Both the position numbers and the translations under genes were made by a program. From Bacillota bacterium (GTDB lineage: Bacteria; Bacillota; Clostridia; Lachnospirales; Lachnospiraceae), in assembly GCA_023458035.1 (NCBI GenBank), contig JAEXAX010000017.1:62001-126000 (forward strand): DNA of 64,000 bases. The letters are read 5' to 3'. The notes beneath the pieces are model-generated. The model was not told where the DNA came from. It made no database searches and was given only the letters and a program-made list of their open reading frames with translations. This document shows positions 24,546-33,308 of this stretch, piece by piece. How positions within the stretch are numbered: position 1 is the stretch's first letter; the number at the start of each line of letters is the position of its first letter.

Positions 24546-25443
24546 TACACACGCATTTGTGGCCGGGCAGGGAATCAAGAATATCAGACGGAACAAGCTG
24601 TTTTCTCTGGCTGCCATCGCTACGATGGTTGCTTGTATTTTCCTGTTCAGTTTGTTTTTTGCAGTCATTTTGAATTTCCGCAGTTTGATGACAAATATTG
24701 AATCACAGGTTGGAGTCACCGTCTTTTTCCAGACCGGCACCAAAGAAGAAGATATTTTGAAGTTCAAAGCTGAACTGGAAAAACGAGATGAGGTAGCCTC
24801 GGTAAAATATGTATCGGCTCAGGAAGCCTGGGAAACAGTGAAAAAGGACTATTTCCAGGGTAATGAAGAACTGGCTGCCGGCTGGACGGATGATAATCCG
24901 GTAGCAAATTCCGCCAACCTTGAGGTACAGACCAAACGCATCGATAAGCAGGAGGCTGTGGTCAAGTATATTAAGTCAAATTCGCTGGTACGAAAGGTCA
25001 GTCAGGCGGAAGGCGCCAGAAATACATTGTCTGCCTTTAATCGGCTGGCAACCTATTTGTCGATCGGTATTATTGTACTGCTGTTTGCGGTTTCGATCTT
25101 TTTGATCAGTAATACCGTTCACATCGGCATTACCGTCAGACGGGAAGAGATTACCATTATGAAGCTGACCGGAGCCAGAGATTACCTGGTTCGGGCGCCG
25201 TTTATCATTGAAGGTATGCTGATCGGTCTGGTCGGATCACTGATTCCGTTGACCCTGTTGTACTTCGTATATGGTAAGGCTACGGCTTATGTAATGGAGA
25301 AATTCAGTATCTTATCCGGCTATGTTTCATTTGTACCGATCCAAGAAGTGTTTAGGATCGTCGGACCGGTCGGTTTGGTGCTGGGGTTGGGAATCGGTTT
25401 TCTGGGAAGTTATTTTACGGTTAGAAAGTATCTGAGCGTATAA
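24535..25443 (+). CDS. ftsX: Cell division protein FtsX
   Basis: A 302-residue membrane protein with the FtsX topology: one N-terminal helix (about 25-47), a large extracellular domain (about 50-170, VGVTVFFQTGTKEEDI), then three helices near the C-terminus (about 175-200, 225-255, 270-298). The permease-like block NTVHIGITVRREEITIMKLTGA is typical. ATG 24535 follows GGAAGGAG and overlaps ftsE by 11 bases. It should pass FtsE ATPase action to the hydrolase encoded next. Confidence 0.95.
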   Translation: MRISTHAFVAGQGIKNIRRNKLFSLAAIATMVACIFLFSLFFAVILNFRSLMTNIESQVGVTVFFQTGTKEEDILKFKAELEKRDEVASVKYVSAQEAWETVKKDYFQGNEELAAGWTDDNPVANSANLEVQTKRIDKQEAVVKYIKSNSLVRKVSQAEGARNTLSAFNRLATYLSIGIIVLLFAVSIFLISNTVHIGITVRREEITIMKLTGARDYLVRAPFIIEGMLIGLVGSLIPLTLLYFVYGKATAYVMEKFSILSGYVSFVPIQEVFRIVGPVGLVLGLGIGFLGSYFTVRKYLSV

Positions 25444-25521
25444 AGCGCTGGGTAAACGTAGTGATGAATGTTAATCAACAACTGTTGTTTGGCAGGAGAG
25501 TCAGAAGCAGAGGAGGCAGAT

Positions 25522-26886
25522 GTGAGAAGAAGTGGAATCATCGTTGCAGTCGGAGCAGTGGCGCTGGCAATCGGCCTGTCACAATTACCGGTGCATGCCA
25601 CCATTCAGGAGCTGGAAAAAAAGAATGAAGAGCTGAATCAGAGCCTGCAAAGCGGCCAGAAAAAGATCACGGATCTGGAACAGGCCAAGGAAGAATTGTC
25701 TGCCCTGATTGCGGCAGCCGATGCCGAACAGAAGGTAATAGCCGATCAGTTGGCTGAGGTCCACAAAAAGATTACAGCCACTGAGGAACAGTTGGTGGCT
25801 TTGGGAAAGGATCTAAAGGAGGCCGAAGCAACTGAGAAATCTCAGCGGGCTTCCATGAAAAAACGGATTCAATTTTTATACGAGGACGGTGGCCGTGAAC
25901 TGGTAGCTGCTTTGTTTTCCAGCGAAGATCTCAGTGAATTTTTGAATAAAGCCGAATATGTACAGGATTTGTCGAACTATGATCGGAATATGCTGAAAGA
26001 ATATGCGGCTACGGTCAGTCATATCAAGGAAACCAAAACGGCTATAGAAACAGAAAAGACCAATCTGGAAGCGTCAAAGTCGGAGCTGCAGACAAAGCAG
26101 ACCGAGCTGGCTGAACAGAGTAAACAAAAACAAAAGGAAAGAGCGAGTTTTCTTGCCAGGATTGATCAAGAAAAGCTGAGCATTGCAGCGGTAATGGAGT
26201 CCTTAAATCAAAACAATGCCGAAATCGGACAGTTAAAGGAGGCGGAAGCCAGAGCGGCAGAGCAGGCCAGACTGCAAGCCGAAGCCGCCGCTGCGGCTGC
26301 CAAGGCGAAGGCAGAGGCCGCTGCGGCTGCTAAAGCGAAGGCGGAGGCCGACGCTCAGGCCTTGCGGGATGCGCAGCGGTTGAGTCAGAACAATACGGGA
26401 GATGACGGAAATCATGTAACGCCGGGACCGTCAGACCGGCAAGATCAGAGCGATCCGACACCGACACCACCGGTAGTTTCTACCGGTTTTGGGTTCCCGA
26501 CCTCGGTGACGACCATTAACAGTGGGTTTGGTTATCGCGATTTGGCCATCGGCGGAACAGACCTGAGCTTCCATGACGGTCTTGATTTCGGAGCGGCTAT
26601 GGGTGATCCTGTATATGCTTCGGCAGACGGAAAAGTGACGGCTGCGACGTATAATTCCGGCGGCGGTTATTACGTCCGCATTGATCACGGAAACGGCTTT
26701 GAAACCTATTACGGACACCTGACCAATTACATCGTCGGGGCGGGAGATACCGTGGCGCGCGGACAGGTGATCGGTTATGTCGGAGCGACAGGCGCTTGGG
26801 TAACAGGACCGCATTTGCATTTTGGGATTTATATAGCGGGAACCTGGCGGGCGCTGGATCCGGGACCGTTTCTGGGACTTTACTAG
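25522..26886 (+). CDS. Coiled-coil M23 peptidoglycan hydrolase (PcsB/EnvC-like FtsEX partner)
   Basis: A 454-residue exported protein. A signal peptide (about 1-25) precedes a long coiled coil (about 26-235) and an Ala/Lys/Glu-rich segment (AAAAAKAKAEAAAAAKAKAE). A Gly/Pro/Asp-rich linker leads to a C-terminal LytM/M23 domain (about 325-450). The zinc ligands appear in SFHDGLDFG and GPHLHFGI, with YYGHLTNY between. FtsEX activates coiled-coil hydrolases such as EnvC or PcsB; the position right after ftsEX supports that role here. The GTG start at 25522 has AGGAGG five bases upstream. Confidence 0.9.
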   Translation: MRRSGIIVAVGAVALAIGLSQLPVHATIQELEKKNEELNQSLQSGQKKITDLEQAKEELSALIAAADAEQKVIADQLAEVHKKITATEEQLVALGKDLKEAEATEKSQRASMKKRIQFLYEDGGRELVAALFSSEDLSEFLNKAEYVQDLSNYDRNMLKEYAATVSHIKETKTAIETEKTNLEASKSELQTKQTELAEQSKQKQKERASFLARIDQEKLSIAAVMESLNQNNAEIGQLKEAEARAAEQARLQAEAAAAAAKAKAEAAAAAKAKAEADAQALRDAQRLSQNNTGDDGNHVTPGPSDRQDQSDPTPTPPVVSTGFGFPTSVTTINSGFGYRDLAIGGTDLSFHDGLDFGAAMGDPVYASADGKVTAATYNSGGGYYVRIDHGNGFETYYGHLTNYIVGAGDTVARGQVIGYVGATGAWVTGPHLHFGIYIAGTWRALDPGPFLGLY

Positions 26887-26951
26887 AATCGAAGGGCGAG
26901 ATCGAACATCGGTATTACGCAAATATGAAGAAAATAAATGCAGCTGACAAA

Positions 26952-26977
26952 CAAAGCCCCGTGAATATGGGGCTTTG
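26952..26977 (+). terminator. Hairpin between the M23 gene and ctpA
   Basis: A perfect 9-bp stem, CAAAGCCCC / GGGGCTTTG, with an eight-base loop. No T run follows, so it may be a partial terminator or an RNA-stabilising element. Confidence 0.5.
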
Positions 26978-27022
26978 CTGTATCATACTGGGACTGGCAT
27001 GCAAACAGAAGAGAGGACAGTT

Positions 27023-28327
27023 ATGGACAAAAAGAAGGTACAAATGACCAAAGGCGGTTTGGCCGGTCTGTTGATCGGTGTTGTATTGGTAACGGCATTG
27101 ATTTTTGGCAGCAGTGGTGTGCTGGCCGGTATGGTCATAGCCAAAAACAGGCAGATTACGGTTTGGGATCGACAGAATATGTGGACAGATTCGGATGAGG
27201 CAAAACAGGAGGCCTTTCCGGAAGATGCAAACGGTATGACTGAAAGTGCCGAAGAACTGGTGGATGAGCAGGCATTGGATAAGATCAAAGGACTGACGGA
27301 TACCATTCATCAGGAGTATCTGAATGAGGGCGAAGCGGATAATACGAAGCTTCGCGAAGGATTGTACAAGGGTCTGGTTTCAGGCCTCGGTGATATCTAT
27401 TCGGAGTACTATACTCCGGAGGAGTATCAGAAGATGCAGGAAAGCATCTCCGGCAAGTATTCAGGCATTGGGGCTTTGTTAAATCAAGACCGAACGACCA
27501 AGGCTATCTCCATCACGAAGGTGTTTGCCGGCAGCCCGGCCGAAGAGGTCGGAATCAAAGCAGGTGACGTTATAGATAAGGTCAATGGGGAAAGTGTGGC
27601 GACCTGGACGTTGACCGAGCTGGTCAGCAAGGTTAAGGGTGAAGAGGGATCGACCGTCGATCTGAAAATTTACCGTAACGGTGAGGCACAGGACTTTACA
27701 GTGACCAGAAAGCAGATCAGTGTACCGACTGTATCCTATGAAGTGCTGGACAATAAAGTCGGTTATCTACAGATCACGGAATTTGATCAGGTGACCATTG
27801 AACAGGTAAAAGCGGCATTGGAGGACCTTGATAAGCAAGGAGCGGCGTCCCTGGTGGTGGATCTGCGTGATAACCCGGGAGGGCTGTTAAACGGTGTGGT
27901 AGATATCCTTGGCTACTTTATAGAAAAAGACAAGATGGTCTATACCATTGATAAAAACGGGAAAGGGGAGGACTATTATCCTTCCACAAAGCAGATCTGG
28001 ACGAAACCGATGAATGTATTGATTAACGGAAACTCGGCCAGTGCAGCGGAAATTTTTGCGGCAGCCGTTCGGGATTATGACAGGGGAAAGCTGATCGGTA
28101 CCAAGACCTACGGTAAGGGTATTGTACAAAATACGTTCCCCTTCAATGACGGTTCGGCCGTTAAGCTGACCATTTCCAAGTTTTATACGCCGAAGGGTGA
28201 GAATTTTCATGGCGTTGGGGTTGAGCCTCACGAGAAAGTTGAAATCGATAAAAAAGCCATGGAGGATAACAAGCTGGAGCGCAGCGAGGATAGCCAGCTG
28301 GAAAAGGCAATTGAATTACTCAAGTAA
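27023..28327 (+). CDS. C-terminal processing protease CtpA (S41)
   Basis: A 434-residue membrane-anchored serine protease. An N-terminal helix (about 9-35) is followed by a helical region, a PDZ domain (about 135-225, SGIGALL... GSPAEEVGIKAGDVIDKVNG) and the S41 core. The catalytic Ser is in NGNSASAAEIF and the Lys in TYGKGIVQ. Such proteases trim or degrade exported proteins and often act on cell-wall hydrolases, which fits the upstream M23 enzyme. ATG 27023 has GAGAGGA upstream. The murA promoter lies inside its last codons. Confidence 0.93.
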   Translation: MDKKKVQMTKGGLAGLLIGVVLVTALIFGSSGVLAGMVIAKNRQITVWDRQNMWTDSDEAKQEAFPEDANGMTESAEELVDEQALDKIKGLTDTIHQEYLNEGEADNTKLREGLYKGLVSGLGDIYSEYYTPEEYQKMQESISGKYSGIGALLNQDRTTKAISITKVFAGSPAEEVGIKAGDVIDKVNGESVATWTLTELVSKVKGEEGSTVDLKIYRNGEAQDFTVTRKQISVPTVSYEVLDNKVGYLQITEFDQVTIEQVKAALEDLDKQGAASLVVDLRDNPGGLLNGVVDILGYFIEKDKMVYTIDKNGKGEDYYPSTKQIWTKPMNVLINGNSASAAEIFAAAVRDYDRGKLIGTKTYGKGIVQNTFPFNDGSAVKLTISKFYTPKGENFHGVGVEPHEKVEIDKKAMEDNKLERSEDSQLEKAIELLK

Positions 28328-28339
28328 TTGTAGTATAAT
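28311..28339 (+). promoter_or_regulatory. Sigma-A promoter of murA
   Basis: TTGAAT (28311-28316) and TATAAT (28334-28339) with a 17-base spacer, overlapping the ctpA stop. Confidence 0.7.
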
Positions 28340-28374
28340 ATCCGGGATACTAAGATGGTTTGAGGTGTGATTAA

Positions 28375-29667
28375 ATGGAACAATATGTGATAAAAGGCGG
28401 CAATCCGCTGGTCGGTGAAGTAGAGATCGGCGGCGCTAAAAATGCGGCTCTGCCGATATTGGCGGCAGCTATTATGGCGGATGCCCCTGTCAGGATAGAA
28501 AATCTACCGGATGTAAATGATGTAAATGTGCTGATCGAGGCGATTGACCGAATCGGAGCCACGGTGGAACGCGTCAGTCGCAGTGTGGTCATTATCAATG
28601 GGTCAACCATTGGCGACAGCTGTGTTGACTATGAGTTTATCAAAAAAATCAGGGCGTCCTACTATCTGTTGGGAGCCTTGCTCGGTAAGTATAAAAAAGC
28701 CCAGGTGCCACTGCCCGGAGGCTGTAATATTGGTGTCAGACCGATTGACCAGCATATCAAAGGCTTTGAGTCTTTGGGGGCCAAGGTAACCATCCAAAAC
28801 GGAGTGATTCAGGCGCAGGCCGATCAGCTGCTCGGTAGTCATATCTATCTGGATAAGGTTTCGGTCGGTGCAACCATCAATGTAATGATGGTTGCTGCCA
28901 TGGCCGAAGGAAAAACGACCATTGAGAATTGTGCACGTGAGCCGCATATCGTAGATGTAGCCAACTTTTTGGGCTGTCTGGGAGCCGATATCCGCGGCGC
29001 CGGTACGGATGTGATTCGAATCCGCGGTGTTGAGAAGCTGCGTAGCGGCGAGTATTCCATCATTCCGGATCAGATCGAGGCCGGAACCTTTATGATGGGA
29101 GCCGCTATTACCGGCGGGGATATCCTGATCAAGAATGTTATTCCGAAACATTTGGAGGCCATCAGTGCAAAACTACAGGAGATGGGCTGTCAGGTGGAAG
29201 AGTTTGCATCGGATGTCAGAGTGTCGGCGAATAAAAAGCTGACCAAAACCAATATTAAGACCCTGCCTTATCCGGGTTATCCGACCGATATGCAGCCGCA
29301 GATTACGACCGTTTTGGCGCTGGCGAGCGGAACCAGTATCGTAACGGAGTCGATTTTTGAAAACCGGTTCCGCTATGTTGATGAGCTGATCAAGATGGGA
29401 GCGGCTATTCAAGTGGAAGGTAATACAGCGGTGATTGAGGGTGTACATAGCCTTTCCGGCGCCAGAGTCAGCGCACATGATCTGCGAGCGGGAGCGGCCT
29501 TGGTGTTAGCCGGTTTGGCAGCCCGGGGTACAACATATGTAGAAGAGATTGAGTATATATTAAGAGGATATGAGGATTTTGACGGTAAGCTGCGGTCGCT
29601 GGGTGGTCAGATTAAGCGTGTTGATTCCGATCCGGAATTAAAACAGATCAGATTAAAAATCGGTTGA
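28375..29667 (+). CDS. murA: UDP-N-acetylglucosamine 1-carboxyvinyltransferase
   Basis: A 430-residue EPSP-synthase-fold enzyme that joins enolpyruvate to UDP-GlcNAc, the first committed step of peptidoglycan synthesis. The opening EQYVIKGGNPLVGEVEIGGAKNAALPIL is typical, and the catalytic loop cysteine is Cys117 in PLPGGCNIGVRPID, the residue attacked by fosfomycin. ATG 28375 follows TTGAGGTGTG. The product shares the UDP-GlcNAc supply with GlmS, encoded further on. Firmicutes often have two MurA copies and which one this is cannot be told. metK follows 17 bases later. Confidence 0.96.
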   Translation: MEQYVIKGGNPLVGEVEIGGAKNAALPILAAAIMADAPVRIENLPDVNDVNVLIEAIDRIGATVERVSRSVVIINGSTIGDSCVDYEFIKKIRASYYLLGALLGKYKKAQVPLPGGCNIGVRPIDQHIKGFESLGAKVTIQNGVIQAQADQLLGSHIYLDKVSVGATINVMMVAAMAEGKTTIENCAREPHIVDVANFLGCLGADIRGAGTDVIRIRGVEKLRSGEYSIIPDQIEAGTFMMGAAITGGDILIKNVIPKHLEAISAKLQEMGCQVEEFASDVRVSANKKLTKTNIKTLPYPGYPTDMQPQITTVLALASGTSIVTESIFENRFRYVDELIKMGAAIQVEGNTAVIEGVHSLSGARVSAHDLRAGAALVLAGLAARGTTYVEEIEYILRGYEDFDGKLRSLGGQIKRVDSDPELKQIRLKIG

Positions 29668-29684
29668 GAAAGAAGGGAATTAAG

Positions 29685-30875
29685 ATGCAGGAAAAGATAT
29701 TATTTACCTCGGAATCTGTGACCGAGGGTCATCCGGATAAGGTGTGTGACCAAATTTCAGATGCAATTTTGGATGCCATGCTTGCACAGGATCCGATGAG
29801 CCGTGTGGCCTGTGAGACTTGTACGACTACCGGTTTGGTTATGGTAATGGGCGAGATCACAACTGAGGCTTATGTGGATATTCCTAAGGTGATCCGTGAT
29901 ACCATCCGTGAGATCGGTTACACAAAACCGGAATATGGTTTTGATTCCGAGTCCTGCGGTGTGGTGACTGCCATCCATGAGCAGTCTCCGGACATTGCCA
30001 TGGGCGTAAATGCGTCATTTGAGAAGAAGCAGGATGGTTCCGAAGCGGAGGATCTGGGAGCCGGTGATCAGGGTATGATGTTCGGTTATGCCAGTGATGA
30101 AACTCCGGAGCTGATGCCGTATGCTATTTCCATGGCTCAGCGTCTGGCAGCACGGTTGGCTGAGGTTCGGAAAGACGGAACCCTGCCCTACCTTCGACCG
30201 GACGGGAAGACGCAGGTAACGGTGGAATATGATGAAGCCGGAGCCGTTAAGCGTATTGATGCGCTGGTGGTTTCGACCCAGCATGATGAAGATGTTTCCA
30301 TGAACACATTGGCAGCCGATATTAGAAAATATGTGATTGATGTGATCGTACCATCCAAGCTGATGGATTCGGATACTAAAATTTATATCAATCCGACCGG
30401 TCGATTTGTAATCGGTGGTCCGAAGGGGGACAGCGGTTTGACCGGCCGAAAGATCATTGTCGATACTTACGGCGGCCAGGCTCGTCACGGCGGCGGCGCT
30501 TTTTCCGGAAAAGATCCGACAAAGGTCGACCGTTCAGCGTCGTATGCAGCCAGATATGCAGCCAAGAATATCGTGGCGGCCGGTTTGGCTAAGCGTTGCG
30601 AGATTCAACTATCCTACGCCATCGGCGTAGCTCATCCGACATCAGTCTTCGTAGACACCTTCGGTACCGGTGTGATTGCGGATGATGTGATCTGTCATCT
30701 GGTGCGCAAGCATTTTGATCTGACTCCGTCCGGTATCATTCGGATGCTGGATCTGCGGCGACCGATTTATCGGGCGACAGCGGCCTATGGTCACTTCGGC
30801 AGAAACGAGCAGATGTTCAGCTGGGAGAAAACCGATAAGGTGGCGGCTCTCAGAGCGGATGCCGGTTTGGAATAA
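29685..30875 (+). CDS. metK: S-adenosylmethionine synthetase
   Basis: A 396-residue enzyme making SAM from methionine and ATP. Signatures include FTSESVTEGHPDKVCDQISDAILDA at the N-terminus, GAGDQGMMFGYA (near 118) and GGGAFSGKDPTKVDRSA (near 268). SAM supports the radical SAM maturases and methylation. ATG 29685 has AGAAGGGA upstream; the frame opens 21 bases earlier without a suitable site. No SAM riboswitch is seen in front of it. A terminator follows. Confidence 0.98.
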   Translation: MQEKILFTSESVTEGHPDKVCDQISDAILDAMLAQDPMSRVACETCTTTGLVMVMGEITTEAYVDIPKVIRDTIREIGYTKPEYGFDSESCGVVTAIHEQSPDIAMGVNASFEKKQDGSEAEDLGAGDQGMMFGYASDETPELMPYAISMAQRLAARLAEVRKDGTLPYLRPDGKTQVTVEYDEAGAVKRIDALVVSTQHDEDVSMNTLAADIRKYVIDVIVPSKLMDSDTKIYINPTGRFVIGGPKGDSGLTGRKIIVDTYGGQARHGGGAFSGKDPTKVDRSASYAARYAAKNIVAAGLAKRCEIQLSYAIGVAHPTSVFVDTFGTGVIADDVICHLVRKHFDLTPSGIIRMLDLRRPIYRATAAYGHFGRNEQMFSWEKTDKVAALRADAGLE

Positions 30876-30887
30876 TAGATATATTAT

Positions 30888-30931
30888 AAGGAGGTTTTCG
30901 TTGTCGGCAGATGACAAGGCCTCCTTTTTTA
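30888..30931 (+). terminator. Intrinsic terminator of metK
   Basis: AAGGAGG pairs with CCTCCTT, with an inner TTGTC/GACAA stem, followed by a T run. The AAGGAGG here is part of the stem, not a ribosome binding site. Confidence 0.85.
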
Positions 30932-30967
30932 AACCTGTTTAGAGGAAGTGGGAAAGGTGAACAAGAC

Positions 30968-31696
30968 GTGATAATGGATGAACGGCTGTGGGAGCCGGTT
31001 TTTGAAGATGGCGCCATTTTGGTAGTGGCCAAGGCGGCCGGACTGGCCGTGCAAAGTCGCAGTCTGCTGGAAAAAGACTTGGAAAGCTTGTTGCGGGCAG
31101 AGGGCCGCGGACATCAAAACTATCATCTCATTCATCGACTGGATCAGCCGGTGGAGGGATTGCTGGTGGTTGCCAAAACAGCAGCAGCTGCGGCGGGCTT
31201 AAACAGACAGCTGACAGCAGACGGCTTTGCCAAGGAGTATGTGGCGGTGACCGGAGGCGGACAGTGGAAGCAGCCGGAGGGTACATTGGTTGATTATCTG
31301 GAAAAGCAAGCTAAAGGGAACTGTTCTGTTGTGGTACCGCAGATCGGCGACAAGGGTCGAGGCAAGCGAGCTGAACTGTCCTATCGGGTAGAGGCTGCGG
31401 ACGCCGTCGCCGGGCGGAGCCTGGTGTTCGTTCGATTGGCTACCGGTCGGCATCATCAGATCAGAGTACAATTGGCAGCGGCCGGTCATCCGTTGGTTGG
31501 GGACGGAAAATACGGAAACGAGGGAAGCAGACAGCAGGGGTTGGCTCTTTGCGCCTGGCGACTGCGTTTTTGCCATCCTTTGAACCACCGGCCGATGACA
31601 TTTACATATCTGCCAAAACAACCGGTGTTTGCACCGTACCTTCAGCAGATTCAGCAAGCGATAGCGGATACAGACGGGAGGTTGACCGATGTATAA
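30968..31696 (+). CDS. RluA-family pseudouridine synthase
   Basis: A 242-residue protein of the RluA catalytic fold without an S4 domain. The active-site block is HLIHRLDQPVEGLLVVAK, where the Asp of HRLD is the catalytic nucleophile. LATGRHHQIRVQLAAAGHPLVGDGKYG near 175-200 is equally typical. It isomerises uridine in rRNA or tRNA; the site cannot be told. Start is GTG 30968 (GGAAAGGTGA upstream) or ATG 30974. The stop overlaps the next gene's start, tying it to the sensor operon. Confidence 0.88.
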   Translation: MIMDERLWEPVFEDGAILVVAKAAGLAVQSRSLLEKDLESLLRAEGRGHQNYHLIHRLDQPVEGLLVVAKTAAAAAGLNRQLTADGFAKEYVAVTGGGQWKQPEGTLVDYLEKQAKGNCSVVVPQIGDKGRGKRAELSYRVEAADAVAGRSLVFVRLATGRHHQIRVQLAAAGHPLVGDGKYGNEGSRQQGLALCAWRLRFCHPLNHRPMTFTYLPKQPVFAPYLQQIQQAIADTDGRLTDV

Positions 31697-33308
31697 GGTC
31701 TTATTGGTTGACGACGAAATACTGATCAGAGATGCCATGCGAGAAATCATTCACTGGGAGGAACTGGGCTTTGAATTGATGGGGACTGCTTCCGACGGCC
31801 GGCAGGCCCTGGACATGATCGAGGTCGAGCGGCCTCAGCTGGTGTTGACAGATATTTGCATGCCATATATGGATGGGCTTGAGCTGGCCCGAGAGCTGCA
31901 TGAGCGGTATCCATCCGTCAAAGTCATGATCATTACCGGTCACAATGAATTTTCCTATGCCAAGCGGGCGATGCAGTATAAGGTCAGCGAGTATATTATG
32001 AAGCCGATCACAGCCGGTGAGTTATCGGAAGTGCTGTTGAGGGCCAAGGCGGAGCTGGATCAGCTGCGGCATGAGCAGAGCAGCTTGAAACGAATTCGGG
32101 GAGCTTACTTAAGCCAGCTGCCGGCATTGCGCTCGAGAATACTGAATAAGCTGGTGCTGGGAGCAACTGTTCCGGATCAGATCAATGAAAAACTACTGGA
32201 GTTGGACATTTCGCTCCCGGGGCCCTATTATTGTGTGGCGAAGCTGAGAGTGGAGGAACGCAGCAATATTTTACAGACAGTCTTTCGTCATGAGGAATCT
32301 CTGATGTTGTTTGCGGTCTGGAATGTAGCCCAGGAGTTGATGGGAGAGGCCGGAGGTGTCGGTTTTCAGGATACCGAAGATGAGACTGTGTTGATTTTGG
32401 GCTGCGATAGCGAGGAACGGCTGCAGCAGCGGTTGTTTGAGGTTGCAAAACGGATCGGACAGGCCCTGACCAATCATCTGCGTATCCTGACGACCATCGG
32501 GGTCGGCGGAACCGTTGAGGGATTGGAAGCGCTGCCTCAATCCTTTGCCCAGGCAGGAATTGCCATCGGCTATGGATATACAAGGGGCTGCGGACGGATC
32601 TATTGCTATGATCCGGATGAGGCCAAGCGCAGCAGCTTCAGTACCAGGCGCTTTATTCAGTTGATGGATCAGCTGGAGGTTCAGGGAAGAGCCGGCGATG
32701 CTGAAAAGTGTAAGAGCTGTCTTGATCAGGCCATCAATGCCATCGCGACGGCATTTTCTGCCCCCGACCAAATCTGGATGTATTTGCAGAGCATGCTGCT
32801 GCGGCTGTTTATCAGTATCCTTGAGCATGAGGGCGGCACAGAGGAGGAAGAGGAGCTGCAGGCCAGAATTTTGGAAGAGGTTTCGAGTGCTCATACCATG
32901 GAGCAAGCCAAACGCCTCTGCTTGGAGGCGGTCGATCTGCTGATGAATCTGACCGGTAAGGATAAAGAGCAACAAGGCAGAAAACAGGCTGTTCTGGCCT
33001 TAGATTATATTGAACGCAATTACTCGGATAAGGAACTTTCCTTACAAAGTGTCTGTGCTTATTTGGCTATCTCCCCCAGTTATTTCAGTTTTATTTTTAA
33101 GCAGAATACAGGCGAGACCTTTATCGAGGCGGTAACGCGTATTCGTATGCAGCATGCCAGAGAGCTGCTGGCTGATACCGATTTGAAGACCTATGAGGTG
33201 GCGGAGCAGGTGGGCTTTGCCGATCCGCATTATTTCGGGATCGTCTTTAAAAAACAGGTGGGTATGACGCCGAAGGCCTTTGCCAAACAAAAGCGGGAGC
33301 AAAAATGA
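31689..33308 (+). CDS. YesN-type response regulator with AraC DNA-binding domain
   Basis: A 539-residue regulator. The receiver domain (1-125) has the acidic pair in LLVDDE, phospho-acceptor Asp55 (LVLTDICMPYMDG) and Lys105 (EYIMKPI). A long middle region of unknown function follows, then two AraC-type helix-turn-helix motifs (about 440-535, ALDYIERNYSDKELSLQSVCAYLAISPSYFSFIFKQNTGETF). ATG 31689 has GGGAGG upstream and overlaps the pseudouridine synthase gene by eight bases. It pairs with the YesM-type kinase encoded next and probably controls the mgl promoter at 36150, which is inference. Confidence 0.93.
   Translation: MYKVLLVDDEILIRDAMREIIHWEELGFELMGTASDGRQALDMIEVERPQLVLTDICMPYMDGLELARELHERYPSVKVMIITGHNEFSYAKRAMQYKVSEYIMKPITAGELSEVLLRAKAELDQLRHEQSSLKRIRGAYLSQLPALRSRILNKLVLGATVPDQINEKLLELDISLPGPYYCVAKLRVEERSNILQTVFRHEESLMLFAVWNVAQELMGEAGGVGFQDTEDETVLILGCDSEERLQQRLFEVAKRIGQALTNHLRILTTIGVGGTVEGLEALPQSFAQAGIAIGYGYTRGCGRIYCYDPDEAKRSSFSTRRFIQLMDQLEVQGRAGDAEKCKSCLDQAINAIATAFSAPDQIWMYLQSMLLRLFISILEHEGGTEEEEELQARILEEVSSAHTMEQAKRLCLEAVDLLMNLTGKDKEQQGRKQAVLALDYIERNYSDKELSLQSVCAYLAISPSYFSFIFKQNTGETFIEAVTRIRMQHARELLADTDLKTYEVAEQVGFADPHYFGIVFKKQVGMTPKAFAKQKREQK

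Noticed and set aside
30911..30967. ATG at 30911 as start of the pseudouridine synthase
   Set aside because: The ATG lies inside the metK terminator stem-loop, and the AAGGAGG before it is the stem itself.
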